The notes under the pieces were generated by a model. That model did no database searches. It was not told the origin of the DNA and worked only from the letters and a program-made list of their open reading frames with translations. A program made the translations under genes and the position numbers. Below, one piece after another: positions 6,250-13,879 of a DNA stretch of 18,917 nt (position 1 is the stretch's first letter; the number at the start of each line of letters is the position of its first letter). Source of the DNA: Acidimicrobiia bacterium (lineage in GTDB: Bacteria; Actinomycetota; Acidimicrobiia; IMCC26256; PALSA-555); contig JALHSW010000117.1 of assembly GCA_022865365.1 (NCBI GenBank), forward strand, positions 1 to 18,917, given 5' to 3'.

Positions 6250-8651
6250 GTGAGTGGCTCCTTGTCTACGAGGGCTTCGATCCCGAGCAGGAAGGTCAAC
6301 GCGAAGCACTCTGCGCGCTCGGGAACGGATACTTCGTCACGCGCGGCGCCGCGCCGGAGTCGGTCGCGGACGACGTCCACTACCCGGGAACCTACGTTGC
6401 CGGGATCTACAACCGGCTCAGCTCGGAGATCTCGGACCGGCTGGTGCACAACGAGAGCCTGGTGAACGCTCCCAACTGGCTCCCGGTCACGTTCCGCGCC
6501 GAGGGTGGCCCGTGGTTCGGCGCGCCGGGGACCGAGGTCCTTGCGCACCGGATCGAGCTCGACATGCTCCGGGGCGTCCTCACCCGTCAGTCGCGCCTGC
6601 GCGACCCCGACGGTCGCACGGTGCGCATCACCCAGCGCCGCTTCGTGAGCATGCGTGACGCCCACCTCGCCGGTCTCGAGACGACCGTGGTCGCCGAGGG
6701 CTGGTCGGGGCGGCTCGAGGCGCGCAGTGCGCTCGACGGCACGGTGCGCAACCGCGGCGTTGCCCGGTACGCATCGCTCCCGGACCAGCACCTGGTGCCG
6801 CTGGGAACCGACCAGGAGAACGACGAGGTCGTGTGCCTCCATGTGGAGACCAGCCAGTCGCACGTCCGCATTGCCGAGGCAGCCCGGACCCGGCTGTTCC
6901 GCGGCGGTCACCGCCTCGAGCTCACCCCGGAGCTCGTCGAGGCCGAGAGCTACGTGGGCCTGCAGTTCGCGGTCGACGTGGAGGACGGTGACGAGGTCAC
7001 CGTCGAGAAGATCGTCTCGCTCTACACATCTCGCGACGACGCGGTGAGCGAGCCGGGCGAGGAGGCGTGCCGACGGCTCACCCGGTGGGCCAGCGACTTC
7101 GACGAGCTCCTCGAACGCCACGTCGTGAGCTGGCGCCATATCTGGGCGCGGACCCACATCGAGATCGGCGCCGAAAGCGACCTCGCCCAGGTGCTGCACC
7201 TCAACGTGTTCCACGTGCTCCAGACGATCTCGAACAACTCGGCGGGGCGCGATGCGGGTGTACCGGCACGCGGGTTGCACGGCGAGGCGTACCGCGGCCA
7301 TGTGTTCTGGGACGAGCTGTTCATCCTCCCGTTCCTGTCGGTGCGCATGCCCCAGCTCACCCGCGTGCTGCTCCAGTACCGCTACCGGCGTCTCGACCAG
7401 GCGCGGTGGGCCGCGTCGCAGGCGGGCTACGCGGGCGCGATGTTCCCGTGGCAGAGTGCGAGCAGCGGGCGCGAAGAGACCCAGACCATGCACCTCAACC
7501 CCGTGTCCGGTCGCTGGCTCTCCGACGCGTCACACCTGCAGCGGCACGTGAACGCGGCCATCGTCTACAACACGTGGCAGTACTACCAGGCGACCGGGGA
7601 TCTCGACTTCCTCCGGTTCTACGGCGCCGAGATGATCCTCGAGATCGCGCGGTTCTGGGCCAGCGCCGCCAACTACAACCACGCGCTCGACCGCTACGAG
7701 ATCAAGGGCGTGATGGGCCCCGACGAGTACCACGAGGGGTATCCCGATCGAGAGGAGCCCGGCCTCGACAACAACGCGTACACGAACCTCATGGCGGTGT
7801 GGTGCCTGTGCCGCGCCTTCGACACGCTCGGTCTGCTGCCGCGCGCGTCGGCACAGGATCTCAAGGAGCGGCTGTCGATCAGCGAGCGGGAGCTCGACCA
7901 CTGGCGCGACGTGAGCCGCAAGATGCGGGTCTGCTTCCACGATGATGTCATCAGCCAGTTCGAGGGGTACGAGAACCTCGCCGAGCTCGACTGGGAGCTC
8001 TACCGCGCACGCTACGGAGACATCTCGCGTCTCGACCGCATCCTGGAGTCCGAGGGGCTGAGCACGAACGGCTACAAGCTCTCGAAGCAGGCCGACGTGA
8101 TGATGCTCCACTATCTCCTGTCGAGCGACGGTCTGGCCGAGCTCCTGGCGCAACTCGGCTACGACGCCGATCATGGGCTCATCGAGCGCTGCGTCGAGTA
8201 CTACGAGCGGCGCACCGCGCACGGTTCGACGCTCAGTCGGGTGGTGCACGCGTGGTTGCACGCGCGGCGCGACCCCGAGCGTTCCTGGCGCATGCTCGTG
8301 GAGGCAGCGCGCGGTGATCTCGACGATCTCCACGATGGCACCACGAGAGAGGGGATCCACTTGGGGGCCATGGCCGGCACGCTCGACATCGTCCAGCGCG
8401 CCTACACCGGGCTCGAGACCCGGGGAGACACGCTGCGCCTCGATCCTGTCGTACCCGTGGCCCTCGGTTCCCTCGCGTTCACGATCCGCTACCGCGGTCA
8501 TCTCGTGGACCTGGAGTTCACGACGACCGTCGTCCGGGTGCGGGTCGACATCGACGAGGGCGAGCCGATCACGGTGGTCATCCGTGGCGAGCAGCACCAG
8601 CTGGTCCCGGGCGAGCTCCTCGAAGTCGACCTCACTGCCGGCTCGGGCTGA
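6246..8651 (+). CDS. GH65 family glycoside phosphorylase/hydrolase (trehalose/kojibiose/maltose phosphorylase type)
   Basis: This 801-residue protein covers the full GH65 architecture. It has an N-terminal beta-sandwich (about 1-280), a helical linker, an (alpha/alpha)6 barrel (about 310-740) and a small C-terminal beta domain. The catalytic acid is Glu494 in GVMGPDEYHEG. Other conserved blocks are GLHGEAYRGHVFWDELF (343-359), PWQSASSGREET (401-412), DNNAYTN (508-514), KLSKQADVMML and HGSTLSRVVH. KQADV and the His-Gly-Ser-Thr-Leu-Ser loop are where phosphorylases of this family hold phosphate, so inverting phosphorolysis yielding beta-glucose-1-phosphate is favoured. The disaccharide cannot be assigned from sequence; trehalose fits the operon. 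The ATG overlaps the otsB stop by four bases. Signals for secretion are absent, so it acts in the cytoplasm. Confidence 0.93.
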   Translation: MSEWLLVYEGFDPEQEGQREALCALGNGYFVTRGAAPESVADDVHYPGTYVAGIYNRLSSEISDRLVHNESLVNAPNWLPVTFRAEGGPWFGAPGTEVLAHRIELDMLRGVLTRQSRLRDPDGRTVRITQRRFVSMRDAHLAGLETTVVAEGWSGRLEARSALDGTVRNRGVARYASLPDQHLVPLGTDQENDEVVCLHVETSQSHVRIAEAARTRLFRGGHRLELTPELVEAESYVGLQFAVDVEDGDEVTVEKIVSLYTSRDDAVSEPGEEACRRLTRWASDFDELLERHVVSWRHIWARTHIEIGAESDLAQVLHLNVFHVLQTISNNSAGRDAGVPARGLHGEAYRGHVFWDELFILPFLSVRMPQLTRVLLQYRYRRLDQARWAASQAGYAGAMFPWQSASSGREETQTMHLNPVSGRWLSDASHLQRHVNAAIVYNTWQYYQATGDLDFLRFYGAEMILEIARFWASAANYNHALDRYEIKGVMGPDEYHEGYPDREEPGLDNNAYTNLMAVWCLCRAFDTLGLLPRASAQDLKERLSISERELDHWRDVSRKMRVCFHDDVISQFEGYENLAELDWELYRARYGDISRLDRILESEGLSTNGYKLSKQADVMMLHYLLSSDGLAELLAQLGYDADHGLIERCVEYYERRTAHGSTLSRVVHAWLHARRDPERSWRMLVEAARGDLDDLHDGTTREGIHLGAMAGTLDIVQRAYTGLETRGDTLRLDPVVPVALGSLAFTIRYRGHLVDLEFTTTVVRVRVDIDEGEPITVVIRGEQHQLVPGELLEVDLTAGSG

Positions 8652-8661
8652 CGGGCCGGTC

Positions 8662-9702
8662 GTGCTGTCCGAGCTCTCCGAGCTGGGGTTCTATGCGCTC
8701 GCCGGCCAGCCGAAGTCGCCCCGTGATCTGATCGACGAGGTGCGCGCCGGCGAGGCGATGGGTCTCGGTACCGCGTTCATCTCCGAGCGCTACAACATCA
8801 AGGAGGCGGCCACCCTCTCTGGTGCGGCGGGAGCCGTCACCGAGCGCATCGGCATCGCCACCGCGGCGACGAACCACAACACCCGCCACCCGCTGGTGAC
8901 CGCGTCTTACGCCACGACCATGCACCGCCTCACCGGCGGACGGTTCACCCTCGGGATCGGGCGGGGCATCACGATGATGCAGGACGCTTTCGGCATCCCC
9001 CGCGTCACCACCGCGCAGCTCGAAGATTTCGCCGGGCTGATGCGCCGGCTGTGGCACGGCGAGACGATCATCGGCCACGACGGGCCCGCGGGCTCGTGGC
9101 CGGTCCTCCGGCTCGACCCGACGTTCGACGAGGACATCCCCCTCCTGCTCGTGGCGTGCGGTCCGAACAGCCTCGCCCTCGGTGGGCGCTGCTTCGACGA
9201 CGTGGTGCTCCACACGTTCTTCACCGACGAGACCACGGCGCGATGCGTCGACACGGTGAAGCGCGCGGCCGAGGAAGCCGGACGCGACCCGGCGGCGGTG
9301 CGGGTGTGGTCGTGCTTCGCCACGATCGGCGACCATCTCGACCACGACCTGCGCATGAAGAAGACGGTCGGGCGTCTCGCTACCTACCTCCAGGGTTACG
9401 GCGACCTGCTGGTGCGCACCAATGGGTGGGACCCCGCCGCGCTCGAGCGATTCCGGGCCGACGAGCTCGTCGCGAGCTTCGCCGGCGGCTTCGACCAGAC
9501 CGCCACCACCGAGCAGCTCGAGCACGTTGCCACGCTCATCCCCGATGAATGGCTCGCATCAGCCGCAACCGGCACCCCGGAGCAGTGCGTCGACGCGATC
9601 CGCGACCAGCGCGACCTCGCCTGCGACGGCGTGATCCTGCACGGGGCGACGCCCGCCGAGCTCGCCCCGATCGTCACCGCCTACCGAGCGCGCCCGGCCT
9701 GA
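8662..9702 (+). CDS. LLM-class F420-dependent oxidoreductase
   Basis: This 346-residue TIM-barrel oxidoreductase of the luciferase-like monooxygenase superfamily resembles the mycobacterial MSMEG_2249-type group of F420-dependent enzymes. Recognisable stretches are LGFYALAGQPKSPRDLIDEV at the start, GTAFISERYNIKEAATLSGA, GIATAATNHNTRHPLVTASY, MHRLTGGRFTLGIGRG (residues about 90-105) and a C-terminal GTPEQCVDAI with VILHGATP. The substrate is unknown. GTG at 8662 gives the usual family N-terminus and lies 10 bp after the GH65 stop without an obvious ribosome site, so it is probably translated from the operon mRNA by coupling. A link with trehalose metabolism is only positional. The stop codon sits inside one arm of an inverted repeat that precedes a terminator hairpin. 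Confidence 0.93.
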   Translation: MLSELSELGFYALAGQPKSPRDLIDEVRAGEAMGLGTAFISERYNIKEAATLSGAAGAVTERIGIATAATNHNTRHPLVTASYATTMHRLTGGRFTLGIGRGITMMQDAFGIPRVTTAQLEDFAGLMRRLWHGETIIGHDGPAGSWPVLRLDPTFDEDIPLLLVACGPNSLALGGRCFDDVVLHTFFTDETTARCVDTVKRAAEEAGRDPAAVRVWSCFATIGDHLDHDLRMKKTVGRLATYLQGYGDLLVRTNGWDPAALERFRADELVASFAGGFDQTATTEQLEHVATLIPDEWLASAATGTPEQCVDAIRDQRDLACDGVILHGATPAELAPIVTAYRARPA

Positions 9703-9784
9703 CGCCCGCGCCCTGTCTGTGCACCGGCGGGGCCTCTGGCCCCGCCGAGTGCACAAACAAGAGAGGAGCCCGGCCGGGCGTCAG
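9699..9784. repeat. Outer inverted repeat carrying both convergent stop codons
   Basis: CTGACGCCCG at 9699-9708 is an exact reverse complement of CGGGCGTCAG at 9775-9784. The plus-strand gene stops with TGA at 9700-9702 and the minus-strand gene stops with TGA read from 9783-9781, so both stop codons occupy mirrored positions in the arms. The repeat encloses the hairpin at 9718-9755. Confidence 0.85.
9718..9755. terminator. Strong bidirectional hairpin between convergent genes
   Basis: TGTGCAC plus CGGCGGGGCC (9718-9734) pairs with GGCCCCGCCG plus GTGCACA (9738-9755) around a TCT loop, with a single unpaired A at 9748. That gives 17 base pairs, mostly GC. It lies between the convergent stops at 9702 and 9781, where an intrinsic terminator for both transcripts is expected. 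There is no long T-tract on either side, as is common in GC-rich actinobacteria. Confidence 0.85.
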
Positions 9785-10866
9785 GTGAGGAGATCGAGGG
9801 CGTCGAGGTCGAGGATCTGTGCCGCGCTGCGCTCGGCCATCGCCACGAACATGTCGTCGCCGCGATTGGTGCGGCCGACGGCGATGGCACCGAGCATGGT
9901 GATGAACGGCCCCTGGAAGGAGCCGTGGCGTTCGTCGGCCACCACGTCATCCGGTGAGTATCCGCTGACTCCCAGCCCGGCGAGCCGGGCGAGGTACGCG
10001 GCGCGCACGTCGGCCTCTGCCTCGCGACGCACGGCCGGCTCGAGGCTGTTGCCGAGGAGATAGGCGAGGTCGCGCCCACCGCTGGCGATGCTCACGGTCT
10101 GCCAGTCCACGGCGGCGACGGGGTCCGGATGCCGACCGTTGGGAAGCACGTCGTCGTTGAACATCAGGTTGTCGAGGCGATAGTCGCCGTGCATCACCGT
10201 GAAGCGATCGGGCTCGGCGTCGAACCACTGCTCGACCCCGGCCCCGAATGCCTCGAGCACCCGCACCGTGGCGGGTGTGAGCCGGTCGACATAGCGCGCG
10301 ATGAACATCGGCGTGAAGATCTGCACGATCATCACGGCCTGATCGCCCTTGCTGCCCGCCATCCAGTCGAGGTCGCGCAAGCGTGGGTCGCACCACCGCG
10401 GCGCGTGCAACCCGGCAAGGTTCTCGGCGGCCAGCAGGAGCTGCTCCGGCGTGCACCCGGCGAGCTGATCACCCTGGCGGGCGGGCGCGAGGTCCTCCAT
10501 CACCAACGTGAACTCGGTGCCGTCGTCGCTCACCGCGCCGTACCAGCAGTGCGGCGTCCGGACCGCGAGCCCTTCGGCAAGGTCGTTGTAGAAGCACACC
10601 TCGTTGCGGTAGCCGCCCGCCGCGCCCGCGGCCCGGCTCTCCGCGTTCGGCGACGGGAACTTGCCGACCAGCGTGGTCGGGGCGTCTCCCGGATCGCCGG
10701 CGTACCGGAGGGTGAAGCGCTCGTTGTGGGCCATCTGCCCGGTACCGACCGGTTCGGTCGTGACTGCGCTGATGGTGACGTCGTGGCCTGCGGCGCGCAG
10801 CACCTCGGTGAGCCACGCCGGGGTGATCTCGGCGGGATCGGTGACGATCACGGGGTCGGGAGCCAT
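9781..10866 (-). CDS. Phosphotransferase of the APH/ecdysteroid-kinase-like family
   Basis: This 361-residue protein has a protein-kinase-like fold. The C-lobe catalytic motif is clear in VMHGDYRLDNLMF (His-Gly-Asp-x-Arg-x-Asp-Asn), followed by a metal-binding AVDWQ. The N-lobe contains a GTGQMAHNERFTLRY stretch, LVGKFPSP with a candidate ATP-binding Lys, and NEVCFYNDLA. The layout resembles the EcKinase/DUF1679 branch often found in actinobacteria, sometimes near CoA and lipid genes. The substrate is unknown; aminoglycoside resistance should not be assumed. The ATG at 10866 lies 8 bp after the upstream esterase stop, so the two are almost certainly one operon. An ester-containing alcohol released by the esterase could be the substrate, which is inference only. 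Confidence 0.9.
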   Translation of the reverse strand: MAPDPVIVTDPAEITPAWLTEVLRAAGHDVTISAVTTEPVGTGQMAHNERFTLRYAGDPGDAPTTLVGKFPSPNAESRAAGAAGGYRNEVCFYNDLAEGLAVRTPHCWYGAVSDDGTEFTLVMEDLAPARQGDQLAGCTPEQLLLAAENLAGLHAPRWCDPRLRDLDWMAGSKGDQAVMIVQIFTPMFIARYVDRLTPATVRVLEAFGAGVEQWFDAEPDRFTVMHGDYRLDNLMFNDDVLPNGRHPDPVAAVDWQTVSIASGGRDLAYLLGNSLEPAVRREAEADVRAAYLARLAGLGVSGYSPDDVVADERHGSFQGPFITMLGAIAVGRTNRGDDMFVAMAERSAAQILDLDALDLLT

Positions 10867-10874
10867 CTCGTCGG

Positions 10875-11837
10875 TCAGCTCGCGATGCAGGCGCGGAGGA
10901 ACTCGAGCATCCGCGGGAACCAGTGTTTCCCGACGCTGGGCAGCGCGATGCAGCCGTGCGGTGTGTCCGGGTACACGAGCAGCTCGGTCTGGTTTCCGGC
11001 GACCTCCCACCGAGACGCGAGGAACAGCGTGTCGTCGACGAGATGGTCGTGCGTGCCGACAGTGAACAGCGCGGGCGGGAGGTCGTGCAGGTCCGCGTAG
11101 ACCGGAGAGATCTCCGGGTCGCGCCGCTCCTCCCGGGTCATCCCCGGCGTGAACAGCTCGGTGAAGAACGCAGTGCCGTCGACCGTGAGGATGTCGGATC
11201 CGCGCCGGACGCCGACGCCTCGCTGGCTCGGCGTGTGGCTCAGGTCATAGACCCCGAAAACGAGGTTCGCACCGATGAACCGGTCGATCGCGTCGTGGCG
11301 GTCGCGCATGCGGAGCAAGGTGACGGCCGAGAGATGCCCGCCGGCCGACTCGCCACCGATGAGGAGCCGCGACGAACCGAACTCCGCTTCGGCGTGCTCG
11401 AGCAGCCAGACCGCCACGGCCTCGCAGTCGTCGGGGCCGGCAGGGTAGGGGTGCTCGGGTGCGAGGCGGTAGGCGACGCTCACGACCGCGATGTTCAGGG
11501 TGTTGGCCATCATCTCGTTGAGGAGGTCGGTCATCTCCGGCGATCCGATGAACCAGCCGCCGCCGTGGAGGTGCAGGAACACGGCGCCGATCTGGCCGCC
11601 GTGCTCGGGTACGAACGTGCGGAGCCGGATCGGGCCGCCCGGTCCGTCGATCGTCCGATCGACGGCCTTGTCGGAACGGCTGATCGAACCGTCACGTTCG
11701 GTGCGCGCGATCGCGACACGCTCGCCAACCGAGAGGTTCGGGTTCTCGGGGGGACTGGTCCATGTGGTGAGGAAGGCCGCGGCCTCCTCTCGGAGCTGCG
11801 GTCGCAGTGCCTCGAGCTCGTCATCCCACAGCGCCAT
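10875..11837 (-). CDS. Alpha/beta hydrolase, HSL-type esterase/lipase
   Basis: This 320-residue carboxylester hydrolase belongs to the hormone-sensitive-lipase (bacterial family IV, Abhydrolase_3) group. The oxyanion motif is HGGGW (91-95) and the nucleophile is Ser164 in GGESAGG. The acid is Asp264 in GTHDHLVDD and the base is His294 in DTPHGC. YRLAPEHPYPAGPDD (123-137) is the usual substrate-pocket signature. No signal peptide is seen, so it is cytoplasmic. The ATG at 11837 gives the usual length. It leads a two-gene minus-strand unit with the phosphotransferase and has about 130 bp upstream before the decayed copy described at 11968. Confidence 0.95.
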   Translation of the reverse strand: MALWDDELEALRPQLREEAAAFLTTWTSPPENPNLSVGERVAIARTERDGSISRSDKAVDRTIDGPGGPIRLRTFVPEHGGQIGAVFLHLHGGGWFIGSPEMTDLLNEMMANTLNIAVVSVAYRLAPEHPYPAGPDDCEAVAVWLLEHAEAEFGSSRLLIGGESAGGHLSAVTLLRMRDRHDAIDRFIGANLVFGVYDLSHTPSQRGVGVRRGSDILTVDGTAFFTELFTPGMTREERRDPEISPVYADLHDLPPALFTVGTHDHLVDDTLFLASRWEVAGNQTELLVYPDTPHGCIALPSVGKHWFPRMLEFLRACIAS

Positions 11838-11965
11838 GATGCATCCCGACTGGTGTTGTCATCGGCGACGCTACCCGCGAGTGATTCGCGCCGGTCGCGC
11901 TACGGTGCCGAGCTGCGCGGCGCCGGGGTCGACGACGGCGCCGGATCACGCCGGATCGGCTCTCG

Positions 11966-12087
11966 CTTCACGGGTGGGTTCGAACCCGTTCGGGCACCAG
12001 TTGCAGCAGCACGAAGGCCGAGACCAACGCTCCCAGGGCGATCAGCGCACCGCGGCGGGTCACAGGATTGCTCAAGCAGGTGCGCAT
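11966..12087 (-). pseudogene. Truncated, frameshifted copy of the N-terminal part of the haem-binding gene
   Basis: Bases 11966-12087 align with 12458-12580, the first 41 codons of the neighbouring gene. I count about 96 identities in 122 aligned positions and one missing base near 11983. Read from the ATG at 12087 it gives a 39-residue frame ending at 11968 (MRTCLSNPVTRRGALIALG..., ending QLVPERVRTHP), with the same membrane helix and RRG/QLVP landmarks. Restoring the lost base recovers the parent's VSNPPVK-EP segment, after which similarity ends. The CxxCH domain is absent. It starts 19 bp after the parent's stop, in the same orientation, as expected for a tandem paralogue that has decayed. 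Translation as a 39-residue membrane peptide cannot be excluded. The remaining sequence at 11838-11965 holds nothing I recognise. Confidence 0.8.
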
Positions 12088-12106
12088 CGGTGCATTCTTG
12101 TCCGAC

Positions 12107-12580
12107 TCAGCCGCCTCCGCACCCGGCGCCCTGCAGCGTGGCCCGGAGACCAGCCGTGAGCTGCTGGCGCTCGGCCGAGGTCAGGTCAGCCGAGGCATGC
12201 AACCCGAGCCACGTGTAGTAGCTCGGAGGCATCGACCCGTTCTTGATGGTCTCGGCTGCGTCGCCGGCCTCACCACCATGCCCGGTGCATTCGGAGAAGT
12301 TGAGGGCCTTGCGACCGTCCTCGACGTGTTGGTTGAGCCACCACGACACGGGGGCGATGTCCTGCCACCAGGGCGTGTTGGTCTCGTTGGAGTGACAGTC
12401 GAAGCACGCCGCAACCGCGAGCTGGCGGGTGCGCGGGCTGTCCCACGGCGGCTCCTGCTTCACGGGTGGGTTCGACACCCGGTACGGCACGAGCTGAATC
12501 AGCGCGAAGGCCAGCACCAAGACCCCCAGCACGATCAGCACACCTCGGCGGGACACATGATCGCTCAGCCATTGGCGCAT
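12107..12580 (-). CDS. Membrane-anchored haem-binding domain protein (CxxCH, Haem_bd type)
   Basis: The 157-residue product has one N-terminal membrane helix (about 12-31, after a basic RRG) and a periplasm-side domain with a covalent haem c motif, CFDCH (59-63). Following it are SNETNTPWWQDIAPVSWWLNQHVEDGRKALNFS and later IKNGSMPPSYYTWLGLHASADLT. These are the hallmarks of the short Haem_bd (PF14376-like) family, in which a Met in the MPP motif is a likely axial ligand. A Gly/Cys tail (GAGCGGG) ends the protein. It probably acts in electron transfer outside the membrane; partners are not visible. The CcdA/thioredoxin pair at 15942-17759 could help keep the haem cysteines reduced. The ATG at 12580 gives the usual start, divergent from the thioesterase gene 100 bp away. 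Confidence 0.9.
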   Translation of the reverse strand: MRQWLSDHVSRRGVLIVLGVLVLAFALIQLVPYRVSNPPVKQEPPWDSPRTRQLAVAACFDCHSNETNTPWWQDIAPVSWWLNQHVEDGRKALNFSECTGHGGEAGDAAETIKNGSMPPSYYTWLGLHASADLTSAERQQLTAGLRATLQGAGCGGG

Positions 12581-12680
12581 GGGGTCATCGTTGTGCGGGC
12601 TCGGCAGCCCGGAGAAGGGTCCGAGGTCACAATCGCAAGGGTCGGAGTGCCCGTGAGTGACCCGTGCCAGCATGGGCGCC

Positions 12681-13127
12681 ATGGACGTTCCCCAGCCCCG
12701 GTTCGAGCAGTTCGACGCAGCGGTCGCCGACGGACTCGTGGGTATGCCCGACCCGACCGACGGCCTGCCCGGGTACCTGGGCATCCGCCACGTCGAGGCG
12801 GGCCCGGGGCTGCTGCGGGCCGAGATCCCGATGCGCGACGACCTCGCGACCCCGTTCGGCAACCTGCACGGCGGTGTGCTCGCCGCCCTGTGCGACCACG
12901 TGATCGGGATGGTCTGTTACCCGGTGATCCCACGTGGATCGTGGGCCGCGACCACCGAGTTCAAGCTCAACTACCTCGCGCCGGTCACCACGGGTGTGCT
13001 CGAAGCCACCGCAGCCATCGTGTCGCTCACCAAGCGCACCGCGGTCGTGCACGTCGACGTCGTCAACGAAGTCCGGCTCGTCTGCACGGCACAGGGCACG
13101 GTCCAGATCATGGCCCCCCGGGCCTGA
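12681..13127 (+). CDS. PaaI-type hotdog-fold thioesterase
   Basis: This 148-residue acyl-CoA thioesterase-like protein has a single hotdog domain. The signature NLHGGVLAALCDHVIGMV (about 59-76) contains the His-Gly-Gly and the helix Asp that form the active site in PaaI relatives. TEFKLNYLAPV and a closing VRLVCTAQGTVQIM complete the fold. The acyl substrate is unknown. The start is uncertain: ATG at 12681 (MDVPQPRFEQF) fits the family best, while ATG at 12672 and GTG at 12657 are in frame and no ribosome site decides. The gene is 20 bp upstream of the VOC gene and probably co-transcribed with it. Confidence 0.92.
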   Translation: MDVPQPRFEQFDAAVADGLVGMPDPTDGLPGYLGIRHVEAGPGLLRAEIPMRDDLATPFGNLHGGVLAALCDHVIGMVCYPVIPRGSWAATTEFKLNYLAPVTTGVLEATAAIVSLTKRTAVVHVDVVNEVRLVCTAQGTVQIMAPRA

Positions 13128-13147
13128 ATCGCGAAGGAGGCGGAGAG

Positions 13148-13516
13148 GTGGCGGACCCGGTCGAGTCGATCAACGCGGTCACGCTCGCGACCGCCGACAT
13201 GGCTGCAGCGGTCGCGTTCTACGACGCGCTGGGGTTCCGGCGCGTGTCGGGGAGTGCCGACGCGCCGTTCACGACCTACCGCGTCGGTCCCGGGTTCCTG
13301 AACCTCCAGCTCGATCCGACGCACGCGCCGCTGCCATCGATCTGGGGTCGGGCGATCTTCTTCGTCGACGACGTCGACGCGATGTACGCTCGCGTCGTCG
13401 CGGCCGGCTTCAGGCCGTCGACGGGACCGGCCGACGCGCCCTGGGGGGAGAGGTACTTCCACGTGCACGACCCCGACGGGCACGAACTGAGCTTCGCCCG
13501 GCCCCTGGCGTCATAG
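13148..13516 (+). CDS. VOC (glyoxalase/bleomycin-resistance fold) family protein
   Basis: This 122-residue protein has the paired beta-alpha-beta-beta-beta modules of the vicinal oxygen chelate superfamily: NAVTLATADMAAAVAFYDALGFRRV, then IFFVDDVDAMYARVVAAGF, and a closing FHVHDPDGHELSFARPL. The GTG start follows a strong AAGGAGG (13134-13140) at a spacing of seven bases, which settles the start. The usual metal-ligand His in the first strand (INH...) is Ala here and the mid-protein ligand position is Arg-Ala, although the final Glu of GHELSF is kept. The protein is therefore more likely a binding protein or a metal-independent member than a glyoxalase I. It is probably in an operon with the thioesterase. 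Confidence 0.9.
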   Translation: MADPVESINAVTLATADMAAAVAFYDALGFRRVSGSADAPFTTYRVGPGFLNLQLDPTHAPLPSIWGRAIFFVDDVDAMYARVVAAGFRPSTGPADAPWGERYFHVHDPDGHELSFARPLAS

Positions 13517-13582
13517 GCGCGCCCCTCCTCGCTCCGGTGCTCACTCCCGGTTCGTCGGCCATCGGGCCCTAGGGTCGATGGT

Positions 13583-13852
13583 GTGTTCGACTGGCTGTTC
13601 CGAAATCGTCAGACGGGTGCGATCACCATCGGTCAGCGGCCGAACGCGCCGATCGTCATCTTCGCCGTCGCCTGGGTCCTGCGGCGCATCCTGGAGCCGA
13701 CAGGTTCCGTGGGCACCGCGCTGGACGTCATCGTCACCGGCTCCATCGCGTTCTGGGCCCTCGACGAGCTGATCCGCGGCGTGAACCCGTGGCGGCGGAT
13801 CCTCGGCGCGACGGTGCTCACCTTCGTCATCGTGGGCCTCGTTCGCGGCTGA
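13583..13852 (+). CDS. Small three-helix membrane protein, conserved hypothetical
   Basis: The 89-residue product starts with a basic cytoplasmic segment (FDWLFRNRQTGAITIGQRPNAP). Three hydrophobic stretches follow: about 24-36 (IVIFAVAWVL), 46-62 (ALDVIVTGSIAFWALDEL) and 73-87 (ILGATVLTFVIVGLV). RGVNPWRRILGA before the last helix is a motif I associate with small conserved actinobacterial membrane proteins of unknown function. GTG at 13583 is chosen because it yields MFDWLFRNR. The same gene neighbourhood gives no functional hint. It converges with the Ddn-family gene 27 bp away. Confidence 0.82.
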   Translation: MFDWLFRNRQTGAITIGQRPNAPIVIFAVAWVLRRILEPTGSVGTALDVIVTGSIAFWALDELIRGVNPWRRILGATVLTFVIVGLVRG

Positions 13853-13879
13853 CGACCCGCGCAGCCTCGGCCCCGAGCC

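Noticed and set aside
4696..6309. 537-residue minus-strand frame opposite the HAD and otsB genes
   Set aside because: Shadow of the real operon genes; the HAD catalytic motifs are on the other strand and this frame has none.
6171..7493. 440-residue minus-strand frame opposite the GH65 gene
   Set aside because: Antisense to the conserved GH65 coding region, with no recognisable domain and low-complexity charged composition.
11971..12000. tRNA-like T-arm motif GGGTTCGAACCC followed closely by CACCA
   Set aside because: The bases after the loop do not continue a five-pair T stem and no acceptor, D or anticodon arms fit upstream. The motif is explained by homology with the coding sequence at 12462-12490 of the haem-binding gene.
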